Origin: Muscardinus avellanarius
Taxonomy: Eukaryota > Chordata > Mammalia > Rodentia > Gliridae
Reading direction: 5' to 3'
Assembly (NCBI GenBank): GCA_963383645.1
Contig: OY726571.1
Span: 21,751,599 to 21,815,598 of the forward strand
DNA length: 64,000 nt
Each line of letters opens with the position of its first letter. Position 1 is the stretch's first letter. Made by a program: the position numbers and the translations under genes. Below are positions 44,120 to 54,474 of this stretch, one piece after another. Below the pieces are notes generated by a model. The model was not told the origin of the DNA. It made no database searches and saw only the letters and a list, made by a program, of their open reading frames with translations.

Positions 44120-44231
44120 TACTTAATGACCATGGCTTGGTCGGGAAGACTTAATGACCATGGCTTGGTCGGGATGACTTAATGACCATGGCTTGGTCGG
44201 GAAGACTTAATGACCATGCCTTGGTCGGGAA
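44120..44231. repeat. 28-bp minisatellite, 4 units
   Basis: Unit GACTTAATGACCATGGCTTG plus GTCGGGAA, four copies with only two or three substitutions between them. Confidence 0.96.
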
Positions 44232-44437
44232 GCCTTTCTTAGCTTTTCTAAGTGGACTTTAACAAGGAAGCAGGAGCAAGTGACTAGTTTTAGAGCCATC
44301 CATGTTCTGGTCACTTCCTGGCAGGATCCAATTTAGATTCACTCTCATCCCCTTCAATTTACTTCAAATCTAAAAGTCGTCTATGCGTCTTAAGACAATA
44401 GGCTATTTACTTTTGCACTGATTTTTTTTTCTGCACT

Positions 44438-44607
44438 TTTTTGTGGTATTGGTACCCCGGCTCTATATTTTTATTCTTTATTTTGAAACAGTCTCACCGA
44501 GTTGCAAAGGGCCTCACTAAGTACCTAAGGCTGTCCTTGAAACTGTGATTCTCCTGGCTCAGCCTCCCAAGTACTGAGGTTACAAGGGTGTGCCAGTACA
44601 CTCAGCT
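44438..44607 (-). repeat. B1-dID SINE, ID half deleted
   Basis: The ID half is reduced to GTGGTATTGGTACCCCGGCTC, then linker and 7SL half. Confidence 0.85.
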
Positions 44608-45350
44608 TAAACATTTTTATAAACTGGATGAAAGAAAGTCAAATCTGTAGCATTATTTAAACATCAAACCTTAGCTTTTCAATTGGCCATCCCCTTTTAC
44701 TGACATGTTCCAATATTTTTGCTTTTGCTTTGTTACATGATCCGAGGCTTACACTGTCTTTCACATGAGAGAAAATTCAGATTTATCTCCACTCCAACAC
44801 CTGATGTCCTTTTCCTGTTGCCCTGAGTCTTGGGTGATCACAGCTTCTCCCCATGATGGACTGATACCCACGTTCCCCGCTGCTGGCAGGGCTGGCTTTC
44901 CTATACCACAGCCGGTGGTGTGATCTGAACAGCAGAAGGCTCCCCACGGAAGTGGAGTCTCCTTGGAAGATGGAGTGTTCACAGCCATCAGGATGAGCAA
45001 CCAAAGGGGCCCAAACAGGCCAGCCATAGGCCAGTGTCTTCAAAGACACCGATTGTCAAGATCGAGAAATGCAATTGTAGAGTCATTTCTGATATCATTT
45101 GCTGAGAAATTAACAAATAAATGAGAAAATGAGTAAGAAACTGGCGGTGGGGGGGCTTTTTGTCAATATTGTGCACAAACCTATCATCACCACCATAATA
45201 TTGGTAATCCAGAAACTACGTCAGTAGCTCCTAAGGCTCCACATTATAACTCGTGTTAGGTAAAGTATGTAGTAAAATATCCAGTAGGACAAAGAGACAG
45301 TACCTTTATGAGAAGCAGTGAGGGAACTTGGAGAACCAAGCTTTTGGGAG
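44608..45350. other. unique block
   Basis: Overlapping 88-residue minus-strand frames (44761-45049) have no recognisable domain. Confidence 0.45.
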
Positions 45351-45449
45351 CATCCTCTACTAGAAATATAATGTGGGCCATAACACAGGATACATATGTG
45401 GTTTTAATGCTCTAATGGTCACATTAAAAAGGAAAAAGAAACAAGTGAA

Positions 45450-45629
45450 GCCGGGCGTGGTGGCGCACGCTTGTAATCCCCGCGCTTGGGAGACGGAGAC
45501 AGGAAGATCATGCTGGTTGGAAGCCAGCCTTGCTGGCATAAGTGATCCTCTTTCCAAAAAAAATATAAAAATAGGTCTGGGAGTGTAGCCCAGAGGTAGA
45601 AGGGTTTCCAGGAACCACAGTACCACCAA

Positions 45630-45689
<60 letters not shown>

Positions 45690-45690
45690 A
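45450..45690 (+). repeat. B1-dID SINE, GC-rich, (AAAG)n tail
   Basis: Young copy inside the hAT fossil. Tail expanded to about 15 AAAG units (45631-45690). Confidence 0.93.
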
Positions 45691-45775
45691 AATTAATTTA
45701 AATATTTTATTTATTTAATCCTAAATTTATTCAAAATATTGTAATTGGATATGTATGTAATATAAAATAGTAAGG

Positions 45776-45778
<3 letters not shown>

Positions 45779-45813
<35 letters not shown>
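45779..45813. repeat. (TTTA)n microsatellite
   Basis: About eight units in the middle of the hAT fossil. Confidence 0.92.
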
Positions 45814-45910
45814 TAACTGTGACTCTGCAGATTCAACAAATTAGGTCTTGCCACTTACTCCAAAAACCAAACAGAAAAGGTAATGATGAGAAGCCTGAAA
45901 GAAGGTTTCT

Positions 45911-46124
45911 TTGTTTGTTTGTTTTGCTGTACTGGGGATGGAACCCAGGAGCATTCTACCTCCAAGCTACAGCCCTAGCCCTATTTTTTATTCTTTATTT
46001 TGAAACGGGGTCTCACTGAGTTGCAAAGGGCCTCACTAAGTAGTTGAGGCTGGCTACAAACCTCAATCCTCCTGTCTCAGCCTCCCGAATGCTGGGATTA
46101 CAAACATGCGCCAGCACGCCCTGC
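45911..46124 (-). repeat. B1-dID SINE
   Basis: Full-length older-subfamily copy with a GTTT tail, inside the hAT fossil. Confidence 0.92.
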
Positions 46125-46180
46125 TTAAGGAGACCATTTTACATTTTCTCTTTGACCTAAATGTTGAAGATTTGGTGTGA

Positions 46181-46395
46181 GCCAGGCATGGTTGTGCATT
46201 CTTGTAATCCCAGTACTTGGGAGGTTGAAACAGGATCACAGGTTCTCAGCCAGCCTTAGCAACTTAGCCGGGGTCTCCTCAACTTAGTGAGATGCTGTTT
46301 CAAATGAAAAAATTAAAAATAGGGCTGAGTGTGTAGCTCAAAGGTAGAATATCCCTGGCTTTGATCTCCAGTACCCCTAAAATAAAAAAATAGGC
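46181..46395 (+). repeat. B1-dID SINE, old
   Basis: Complete copy inside the hAT fossil, splitting its GGTGTG/TATTTTTACAC region. Confidence 0.9.
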
Positions 46396-46512
46396 AAATT
46401 AAGTATTTTGGTGGGTATTTTTACACTTAAAGCACATCTCAATTTGGCCTAACCATAGTTCAAGTGTTGAATAGCCACACATGGCCAGTGCCTCCCATAT
46501 TTCAACAGTGCA

Positions 46513-47449
46513 GGTCTAGAGGTATGGAATCAGGTATACACGAACCTTTATACTCCCAAGTAGCAGAAATGATGTTAAATATTCTGAATGGTCCTCTCCA
46601 TCCTTTGACATCCCCAAACTGCTGCTGTATTGCAAAACAAGCAGTGGTACTAGGAGCCAATCCTGGTGATAGATGTGGAGTTCAGGCAGTGGAGAAGCAT
46701 CTGTTATTACTTGCTATGTCAAGTCCCTCTCCAGATCTGGAGCCACTAAAGCAGCCCCTTGGTAGGCACCGGTCTCCCTGGGCTGGGGCAGGGGCAGGGC
46801 TAAAGGGCTGGCACTCCAGTGGGGAGTACAAAAAAAGATACATAAAGGCAGCAATGTCCGTAGTTGATACTTGAAGTCAATAAAGCCGGACAAGTGAGGG
46901 GGAAGTGGGAGTACTCTTCCTTCTCACTCATGAATTTAAATGAGTCCTTTGGGAAGTGAACTGTGCTACGTAGTGTGAAAAATTACTTTCATCCCCGAGG
47001 CAAAAACTTCCTCTAATTATCGAAGTCACTAAAGCGATTCTGTTTTTTTTCTTTAAATCAATTATCTAGAACCACAATCCCAAAAGAAAAGGAAGAAAAA
47101 GAGGAAGCTGGTTTCTATGTACTTCAAATAATATTTTGGTACCAGCCCCCAGATGACAACATCTCTCCCCCAGGATACAATAATCAACATAGTTAAAATA
47201 CACATGAGACTGATCATTTAGGAAAGTTTATTCCTGTCTTCTTTTTTTAACTGTGACAACAAAACTTTTTATCTGTTCCATCTCCATATTTGCTTAAGTA
47301 AAACTTCAAAACTAATTCCAAAGAATTTGGTCTCAGTTCTGTGCATGGCCAGTGGATGCTGTCCTGCGTATGGGGTGATACTGAATAATTGAAGAAATAT
47401 GGAAGTGTAAGTTTTAAGGAATCTGGGTACAAAGAGTAATAGGACTGGC
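46513..47449. other. unique block
   Basis: A 136-residue frame (46464-46874) overlaps the hAT end and has no domain; considered spurious. Confidence 0.45.
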
Positions 47450-47660
47450 CAGGCGCAGTGGCGCACACCTGTAAGACCGGTCCTTACTGAGATAGGAGGG
47501 CTGCAGGTTACAGACCAGTCTCAGCAACTTAACATGACCCTCAGCAATTTAACAAGACCCTGTTTCAAAATAAAAAATAAAATAATGCTGAGGCTATAGC
47601 TCAGAAGTAGAATTTTCCTAGGTTCAATCCCTAGTACCTATTCCCCCACCCCAAAAAGTA
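47450..47660 (+). repeat. B1-dID SINE, old
   Basis: Complete diverged copy; the first third is rearranged (GTAAGACCGGTCCTTACTGA). Confidence 0.82.
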
Positions 47661-48441
47661 AAAGGACTACCCATAGTACATAGTTCTATGCTTATTATGT
47701 CTGGGGGAGTTTGGGAAGGAATTCAGAAAATAGTAACAGTCGGTGAATGTTTGAGTAGATGTTCGTATTTTGGAGCTCTAGCAGACTTTGATTTGAGATA
47801 TATACATATGTATTTTTAACATGCATGTATTAGAACTTTAAGAAGTGGAACTTTTCAAAGGAGATAAAAGAAGTATTGTATAGAAATGACTGCAGTTATT
47901 AGTTATAATTTTGAGCTCAATTTCTAACTGAAAGAGCTTTATCATGACTTCCATACTGATTTTTAGAAACAATCACTATGTTTAAATTGTCATAAGACAA
48001 AAATAAAATTAAATTCTGTTGGCCACGAAGATTGTGCTGTTGACTGCACGCTTTTACAAAGTGCCTTGCCTTCAACTCTTTGCAGAATCAAAGCTTGATG
48101 GCAGTATTTTGTTTCAAGGGAAAAAACAAAATGTTATGAGTTATCAGAGTAGATTTGAACCTAGTGTTAGCTCCGCTGAATTAAAAGTAGTTATAAATAC
48201 AAGTTTTCTATCTGCTAAAACTTTATTGGAAGTAAAAAGATACGGAAAAATTTGTATTTACTGGAACTGCTTAGAGAAAACCTATATATAAAGTGGAGGA
48301 ACTCTTCCAAAATCCCTTACTTGCATAAGGACTGAGTCCCTACCACCAAAGGCACATGTTGTGATATCAAAAAGGTTCGATGAGATTTTTTTGTATTTTT
48401 TCTAATCATGCATATATTGGCACTTTAAAATATAGAATGGA
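47661..48441. other. unique AT-rich block
   Basis: A 90-residue frame at 48019-48291 has no recognisable family or splice context. Confidence 0.45.
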
Positions 48442-48668
48442 GCCGGACATGGTGGCGCATGCTTGTAATCCCAGCACTTGGGAGGCTGAGACAGGTGGAT
48501 CACAGTTCGAGGACAGCCTCAGCTACTTAGTAGTGAGGCCCTTTGCAACTCAGTGAGACCCTGTTTTGAAATAAATAAAAAATAGGACTGGGGGTGTAGC
48601 TTGGAGGTAAAATGTCCCTAGGTTCCACTTCCAGTACTGAAAAAAAAAAGATAATAATAATAAAAATT
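48442..48668 (+). repeat. B1-dID SINE
   Basis: Full-length older-subfamily copy with (AAT)n tail. Confidence 0.92.
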
Positions 48669-48896
48669 AAATGGTCCTCAAATTGCCTCCCAAGGATTGG
48701 ATTGTGTAGTACACTTACTGTATTGCACTTGAGTAAGTTTGAGGCCACTCTCACCTTCTCAGCCTTTACCAGAGCTGGGGCTATTCTCTCAAATAAATGC
48801 TAAACAATGGCTATTGGTTTGAAGATTCACCAGTTCATTACCAAGGGAGTCCCTTGCTGATATTGCATAGGGATCTCTTTGAAAGATGATTGCATG

Positions 48897-49002
48897 GGGC
48901 TGGGGCGTAGCTTGGTGTAGATCTCTTGCCTGACATGCTCAGAGCCCTGGATTTGATTCCCCAGCACCAAAAAAAAAAAAAAGAAAGAAAGAAAGAAAGA
49001 AA
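48897..49002 (+). repeat. ID (BC1-type) SINE
   Basis: GGGGCTGGGGCGTAGCTTGG through GATTTGATTCCCCAGCACC, then an A/AAAG tail. Flanked by GATGATTGCATG and GTTGATAGCATG. A stand-alone ID element, not a dimer half. Confidence 0.88.
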
Positions 49003-49155
49003 AAAGTTGATAGCATGATGCACCTAAAAGGCATAATGAAAATGTATAGTCCAGTCCATCACTGGCATGCATCACAAAAACCTGACTGATTTGGAATGTA
49101 TTTTTCCTTTGATCCTGGGAATGCTTATCTGTGTTCTTATTAGAAATGTCATTAA

Positions 49156-49320
49156 AAGCCAGATATGGTGGCTCACACCTGTAATCCCAGCGACTAGTAA
49201 GGCTGAGGTAGGAGGATTGCAAGTTTGAGGCCAGCCTGGGTAATATAGTGAAACTTTGTCTCAAAACAAAGAGGGTTACGAGGGAGCTCAGTAGTAGAGT
49301 GGCCTGGGTTCCATCTGAAT
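49156..49320 (+). repeat. old 7SL/ID dimeric SINE
   Basis: GCCAGATATGGTGGCTCACA and GAGGCCAGCCTGGGTAATA are closer to ancestral B1/Alu-like sequence than the other copies; the ID half is short. Followed by (GGAA)n. Confidence 0.8.
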
Positions 49321-49321
49321 A

Positions 49322-49378
49322 GAGGAAGGAAGGAAGGAAGGAAGGAAGGAAGGAAGGAAGGAAGGAAGGAGAGAGGGA
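49322..49378. repeat. (GGAA)n microsatellite
   Basis: About 12 tetranucleotide units from the SINE tail. GGAA arrays can bind ETS-family factors. Confidence 0.95.
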
Positions 49379-49695
49379 GGGTGGGTTAAGACATTTTAGT
49401 GAGGGAAAGAGAAAGGTCTTGCCTTGTATCCCCACTTGCGAGCCTGAGTGAGGGACCGGCTGCCAGCCCTCGCTGCCAGGCGCCTCCTTCGTGGTATTTT
49501 GCTGAGCTTACCACTCTGCTGGACAAGATGGCGTTCATTCCGCCTATACTTTCCATGACTCCTGTATATATTATCACCAACCTTAAACTCACTAACTTGG
49601 CTTTTTCCATTATTTATTTAACATTTTAAAGATGTCACATTCTGTAAGTGAATTAGTATATACTCTTATTATCTTAATAGTATATAAAATAATAA

Positions 49696-49812
49696 ACTAG
49701 GCGTGGTGGCATGAACCTGTAATCCCAGTCCTTCGGAGGCTGAGACAGGAGGATTGCAGGCTGAGGGTTTAGCTTGAATGCCCCTGGGTTCCGTCTCCAG
49801 GACCACACAAAG
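49696..49812 (+). repeat. B1-dID SINE with monomers fused by deletion
   Basis: 7SL sequence to GGATTGCAGG is joined directly to CTGAGGGTTTAGCTTGAATG of the ID half; about 90 bp including the linker are missing. Confidence 0.85.
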
Positions 49813-51259
49813 GATTCTAGTGTCATCCTGAGACCTAGATGTGATGTGCAATAAACTTCACTATGTACATGTAAAATAAGACCAGTTCTGCATCTATATG
49901 TTCTATAAAGTTGTCTTTCTGAAGCCATTTCAAGATTCCACAGCACTTTATTGTATTGGAAGTGGTCATAAAATACCACACTCTGGAAATGTCCGTTTAA
50001 TAGAATGCCAGGTAAATGACTATTAGCTATACACAGTCGTATAGAACCATGTTGGAAACATCATGTGGCTATGATAAATTCATTTCATTTCTAAGAGTAA
50101 TTATATTAAATGATTGGGCTGTTTTATCTAAGAGTTATTTTAGTGGCTTTAGCTATTTATCAGTAAGGGAACGTCATTTGTTCTAGTTCTTTCCGAGACA
50201 CATTTGGATAGACTTCATTTACTGCTGAAGGTTGGAGCTGCCTCCTGAGGAGAAGAAGGTTAGCCAGATCTGTCCGGACTGCGTCTCCTCCCCTGTCCTC
50301 CGAGGAATGTCAAGGTTAGAAAGCTAGGAAGGATGAAAGCCATTTAAAATTTACGGTTCTTTTCCAGGGTCACAAGTCTTTTGATTTGTGCTGCTAAGCT
50401 ACATCTCTTCAGCTTGCCAAAGTGTGGATCTGAGTTTTCTCAAGCACATCTTCCTCCTTCGGTTGAGAGGCTGGTATGGGAGCCTGGCAATCAGGCGAGG
50501 CCTGTGTTAATGCCACGGAACCCTTGGCCTGTGTATCTTGGCTGCTAATGTTTAAACTAGCAATGGTTGACCTTTAAGGGAAAATAAATGGCTCTTGAGT
50601 ATTCAGAGCCAACTCTGCATTCCTTTCATTTATTTATCTTTGTGAGATTGAAATATGTCGAAAATATTATTGGCGGTATATTATTTATTCCAAAATGTTG
50701 TTTAGTTCTTCAGTGTTCGGCCTGTTAGTAGGAATTTGAAAAAGCATCTTTGTAAATAGATGATGCTCGTTCCTGAATTCCAGCATATTTAGCGATACAC
50801 TATCTCAAGAGCTTGAATAACAGATGAGAGGTATCGGTCATATTCAGATGTACAATCCTAGACAGTGGTTTCTTAGAGCGTCGAAGGGTTTTTAAAGCAT
50901 TTACAGGAAACTACTAAAAGTGAGCCAAATTTCTATTTCACAGATAACGAAGAGACTCAGACCCACAGTGATGTAGCCCAGGCCACATAAGCAATCGGTG
51001 GTACAGTCTTTTCTGCCAGGGCAAGCACTAAGCAGCTCACTGGCAGGAGGTGCTAAAGAGGACACTGTCTGATTTCAAAAACAAAGCCATTTTTATAAGT
51101 TAATTTCCAGTTGCCTTTGGCATCATTGTTTTTAATTCCTTTACTTTTTCTACCGCAAACATCTTGTTCAAAGAGGAGGGTGAAGAACAAAACTAAGTGT
51201 GTAGAAACTTTTGTACCATGAAACTCTAAGAGAGTATTTATTGCTATTATGTCACATAT
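49813..51259. other. repeat-poor block
   Basis: About 1.4 kb free of SINEs. 50930-51005 is a minus-strand MIR piece (TTTCACAGATAACGAAGAGA). No gene recognised. Confidence 0.5.
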
Positions 51260-51486
51260 CTTTTTTTTTTTTTTTTTTTTTTTTTCCGGAACTGGGGATG
51301 GAACCCAGGGGCATTCTACCTCCAACCTATACCCCAGCCCTATTTTTTATTCTTTATTTTGAAATAAATTGAGTCTCATTGAGTTGCAAAGGGCCTCACT
51401 AAGTAACTGAGGCTGCCGTGAACTGTGATGCTCCTGTCTCAGCCTCCCAAATGCTGGGATTATAAGCGTGTGTCACCACACCCAGC
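51260..51486 (-). repeat. B1-dID SINE with long poly-T
   Basis: T-tail of about 26 bases, full-length dimer ending CACACCCAGC. CATATCTTTT-like flanks on both sides suggest the duplication. Confidence 0.92.
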
Positions 51487-51527
51487 TTACATATCTTTTG
51501 ACTTCTTATAATTTTTTTTATTTTTTA

Positions 51528-51730
51528 TTTTTTGGTATTAGGGATTGAACGCAGAAGCATTCTACCCCTGAGCTACACCTCCAGTCCTGTTTTATTTTTT
51601 ACTTTGAAACAGGGTTTTGCTAAGTTGCTGAGAGTTTCATCAAGTTGCTAAGGATATCCTTGAACCTGCAATCTTACTATCTCAGCCTCCCAAGCACTGG
51701 GATTACAGGCAGGCACCACCACACCCAGCT
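51528..51730 (-). repeat. B1-dID SINE, old
   Basis: Complete diverged dimer immediately after the previous SINE. Confidence 0.9.
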
Positions 51731-52269
51731 TGGGTTGGGTCTCTCATAAATTTCAATCCACATTTGCTTGCAACACATGAACTGAGAATCTTTACCAATC
51801 TTCCTATCCTTCTACTATACTTTTTGAACTTGTATATACAGCTATAAATAAGTGATGTTTAGTTAGTAGTGACTAAGTATTCATTTTTTCCCCTCATTAT
51901 AATGAATGCCAGCTGATGAGGCTCAAACTCAAAGAATAAATTCTGGAAGCAATTTTAATGTCTTAGTTTCAAAACCAACTCCTTCAGGTTGCTTCATATA
52001 TTCTTATAGTTTCTCCAATAAATAAAACATTTAAAGCGTAGCATGAGACATAGCTACCTAACTCTACATATATGGAATGTCTTCAGGACGTAGGCAGACT
52101 GTGTCTATATATAGCTGTTTTAAGCTCCGTTGCATTATTTATATCCTAGTAACACAGAAACGGGGAGGGGAGTGGCAGAGTGAGAGACACAGTCTTGGGA
52201 AGAACCCAAATTAGAAAGGTCCTCTGTGGCTGGTCACAGGCGCACGGTAAGTACTAGATGTGCTGTGAA

Positions 52270-52500
52270 GCCACGGTTAGAGACCAATCGTTTGGAACCA
52301 CAACTCCACTACTCTCCAGCTCTGTAACCTTAGGAAATGAGCTTCATATATCTTTGTGCCTCGCTTCCTATTCTGTAAAATGGAGGTAATCAAAGTGGCC
52401 CAACTCCTAGGGGTTCTATAAGATTAGATAAATTCATATAGATAAAGCCCCTTTAAACGGTGTTCATATATAGCAGAGCTTAATAATAGTTAGCTATTCT
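52270..52500 (+). repeat. MIR SINE fossil
   Basis: CCAGCTCTGTAACCTTAGG, TGCCTCGCTTCCTATTCTGT and AAAATGGAGGTAATC follow MIR in order. Confidence 0.85.
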
Positions 52501-52539
52501 CAGCAGTGCCAGTAGCAATGGTGTTGGTGCCAGAAGTAT

Positions 52540-52592
52540 AGTAGCGGTAGTAGTAGTAGCAGCAGTAGTAGTAGTAGTAGTAGTAGTAGTAA
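52540..52592. repeat. (AGT)n microsatellite
   Basis: About 17 imperfect triplets (GTAGTAGTAGCAGCAG...). Confidence 0.94.
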
Positions 52593-52768
52593 TTAGTTAT
52601 GGTTAATTCTTTGGAGGAGGCCTCCCCTGGTGGTTTCAAACACAGAAAATAGATAGATAAATCCTCTTCTCAGGCATCCAAGATATTTAGTTGCTAAGAC
52701 TATAGCAACTATACTTTTCTCTCTTTGTTTTTTTTTTTGGGGGGGGCTAGAGGTGGGGGTATGAGTTT

Positions 52769-53400
52769 GGTACTGGAAGTTGAACCCAGGGACATTCTAC
52801 CTCTGGGTAAAAATCCCAGCCCTTTTTATTTTCGAAACAGGGTCTTAGTAAGTTGCTGAGTGTGGGGAGCCATTAAGGTTTTCCCCTAAAAGAATATTTC
52901 TGACTCAGCTGACTGTCCTTTGCCCAGAGTCAACAAGGTTTGGGTTCATAGAAGGTTCAGAGTAAAAGGTCTGAGAGAAGATCAGGTGGTGATGGCATGA
53001 GGGTATTGATTGACCTACCTGTAATGTATGTGCTTTAGATTGGTCTTTTATTGTATTCTGGTGGTGATAGCACGAGGATATTGATTGACCTGCAACTGTA
53101 TAAATACTTCAAGAGAAATAAACCCATTGTCGGCCAATAGGAAATATTGACCCAGGAGCAGGGGTCGGCCAGTAGAGATATCGACTCAGGAGTAGGCTGG
53201 CGCCCCCCCCCCCCATTAGAATTAAAAATTCTCGGAATCAAATTCTTAAGAATTGAATTCTTTCATCCTCACTCCTCTCTTTGGAACCGTACTTGTGCCG
53301 GCTGGCTCCGGCAGCTGAGTCTGCTTCAAACCTGTGATCCTCTTGTCTCATTCAGTTTCTCAAGTACTGGAATTACAGGTGTGCGCCACCATACACAGCT
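52769..53400 (-). repeat. B1-dID SINE interrupted by an ERV LTR
   Basis: ID half, linker and the start of the 7SL half at 52769-52860, remainder at 53314-53400. The halves rejoin cleanly once the LTR and one 6-bp duplication are removed. Confidence 0.92.
52861..53313 (+). mobile_element. solo LTR, class II (ERV2) type
   Basis: Begins TGTGGGGAGCC and ends GGCTCCGGCA (TG...CA) over 453 bp, flanked by the 6-bp duplication GCTGAG (52855-52860 and 53314-53319). A 6-bp duplication is typical of betaretrovirus-like ERV2. TATAAATA at 53099-53106 and AATAAA at 53117-53122 lie very close together, implying a short R region. U3 contains a 35-bp repeat with 75-bp period (52985 and 53060); U5 contains a 33-35-bp repeat (53129 and 53164) and a C-run at about 53202-53215. 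No internal viral genes remain, so it arose by LTR-LTR recombination. Not replication-competent. Confidence 0.9.
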
Positions 53401-53458
53401 TGTATTTTCTTTTCTGGTGTGACTTTCTTTAAGATATAAAATTTAGGAATCTATTAAT

Positions 53459-53510
53459 TTTTGTGCTACTGGAAATCAAACCCAGGACCAAACATGCTAG
53501 GTCTTGCCAA
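53459..53510 (-). repeat. ID-type SINE fragment
   Basis: GTGCTACTGGAAATCAAACC CAGGACC with ACATGCTAGG is the complement of part of an ID element. Confidence 0.6.
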
Positions 53511-54105
53511 TATATGTTAATGAGGTAAAATAATTCAAACAGATAAAAGATTATAAAATGCAATAATAAAGACTTCCTCCCTCCACCTCATTTTAGCCCT
53601 GTTTTCCAGAGAAGAACATTTTTAGCCATTTGGTTTTTTTTTCACAACTTTGTGAATAGTATATACATTCATCCTTTTATTGATTCATCAACTTCAGACA
53701 GTGCTATTAATTTTTAGCATTCTTACCAAGAAGATGTTCCTGTCAGACCTTTGACAGCGACCAGCTAATAACTCTATCGAGTCAATTTCCATTTCCATGT
53801 CTGTAAAACAAGAGTATTGGTGTTGGAGACCTTTGAACCAACTTAAAAGAAAGAGAAAAGAGAGAGGAGATGCCAGCTGCTTTGCACATGGAATTCAGAT
53901 TTAAAACTGTTCCGAGGGTTATCTGGATCTAGATGCTGAAATAGTATCCCAGTTTTAACTGTCTCTCCCCCTTGTCTTTTCTCTCTTAATTTGGCTTCTT
54001 ATGGATTGGCTTCATTTTTAGAGTCTCTTCCATGATGGGCACCAACTCAAGAGATTCTGTCCTTTTCATTGTCAAAGAACAAAGAAAACACATTTCTCTC
54101 TCTTT
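53511..54105. other. unique block with MIR trace
   Basis: 53760-53830 (CAATTTCCATTTCCATGTCT GTAAAAC) is a plus-strand MIR core remnant. Nothing else assigned. Confidence 0.45.
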
Positions 54106-54321
54106 TTTTTTTTTTCCCCCAGCACCAGGGATTGAACCCAGGGGCATTCTACCTTCAAGCTACACGCCCAGCCCTAATTTTAACTCTTTATTTTGAAACA
54201 GGGTCTCATTAAGTTGCAGAGGGCCTCACTAAGTAGCTGAGGCTGGCCTGGAACCCAGGATCCTCCAGTCTTGGCCTCTCAAGTGCTGGGATTACAAGCA
54301 TGTACCACCACACCTGGCTGT
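54106..54321 (-). repeat. B1-dID SINE
   Basis: T/C-rich tail then a full-length dimer ending CACACCTGGC. Confidence 0.92.
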
Positions 54322-54403
54322 CTTCTATCTTTAGTACATTAAAAAAAAAAAAATCCTAGGGAAAGGCCCTGGTTGGCCTGGCTGACCTGGGTCACAGATT
54401 TGT

Positions 54404-54474
54404 CCTTGGGTGATTGGCTCAGTGATTAGCTCACCCTGCCCTTGTGTGATTGGCTCAGTGATTGGCCCGCCCTG
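54404..54474. repeat. 36-bp tandem duplication with CCAAT-type motifs
   Basis: Copies at 54404-54438 and 54440-54474 share TGATTGGCTCAGTGATT. Each contains one or two ATTGG (inverted CCAAT) cores. Confidence 0.85.

Larger units (their letters stand above)
45351..46512 (+). mobile_element. MER33-type hAT fossil, in four pieces
   Basis: Segments in consensus order: 45351-45449 (TAGAAATATAATGTGGGCC ... GAAACAAGTGAA), 45690-45778 (AATTAATTTAAATATTTTAT ...), 46127-46180 (CCATTTTACATTTTCTC), 46396-46512 (TTACACTTAAAGCACATCTC, GAATAGCCACACATGG, CAACAGTGCAG). They match a non-autonomous hAT-Charlie element remembered as MER33. It is split by three SINEs and a (TTTA)n tract. Ancient and immobile. Confidence 0.75.
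51731..52768. other. unique block with MIR and (AGT)n
   Basis: A palindromic CTATATATAG is at 52105-52114. The remainder is AT-rich and unassigned apart from the MIR and triplet repeat listed separately. Confidence 0.45.

Noticed and set aside
46464..46874. 136-codon plus-strand frame
   Set aside because: Begins inside the hAT fossil and shows no domain or splice context.
48827..49435. Longest open frame, 202 codons on the minus strand
   Set aside because: Spans an ID SINE, an old dimeric SINE and a (GGAA)n microsatellite; poly-Phe/Ser and Phe-Leu-Pro-Ser runs come from the repeats.
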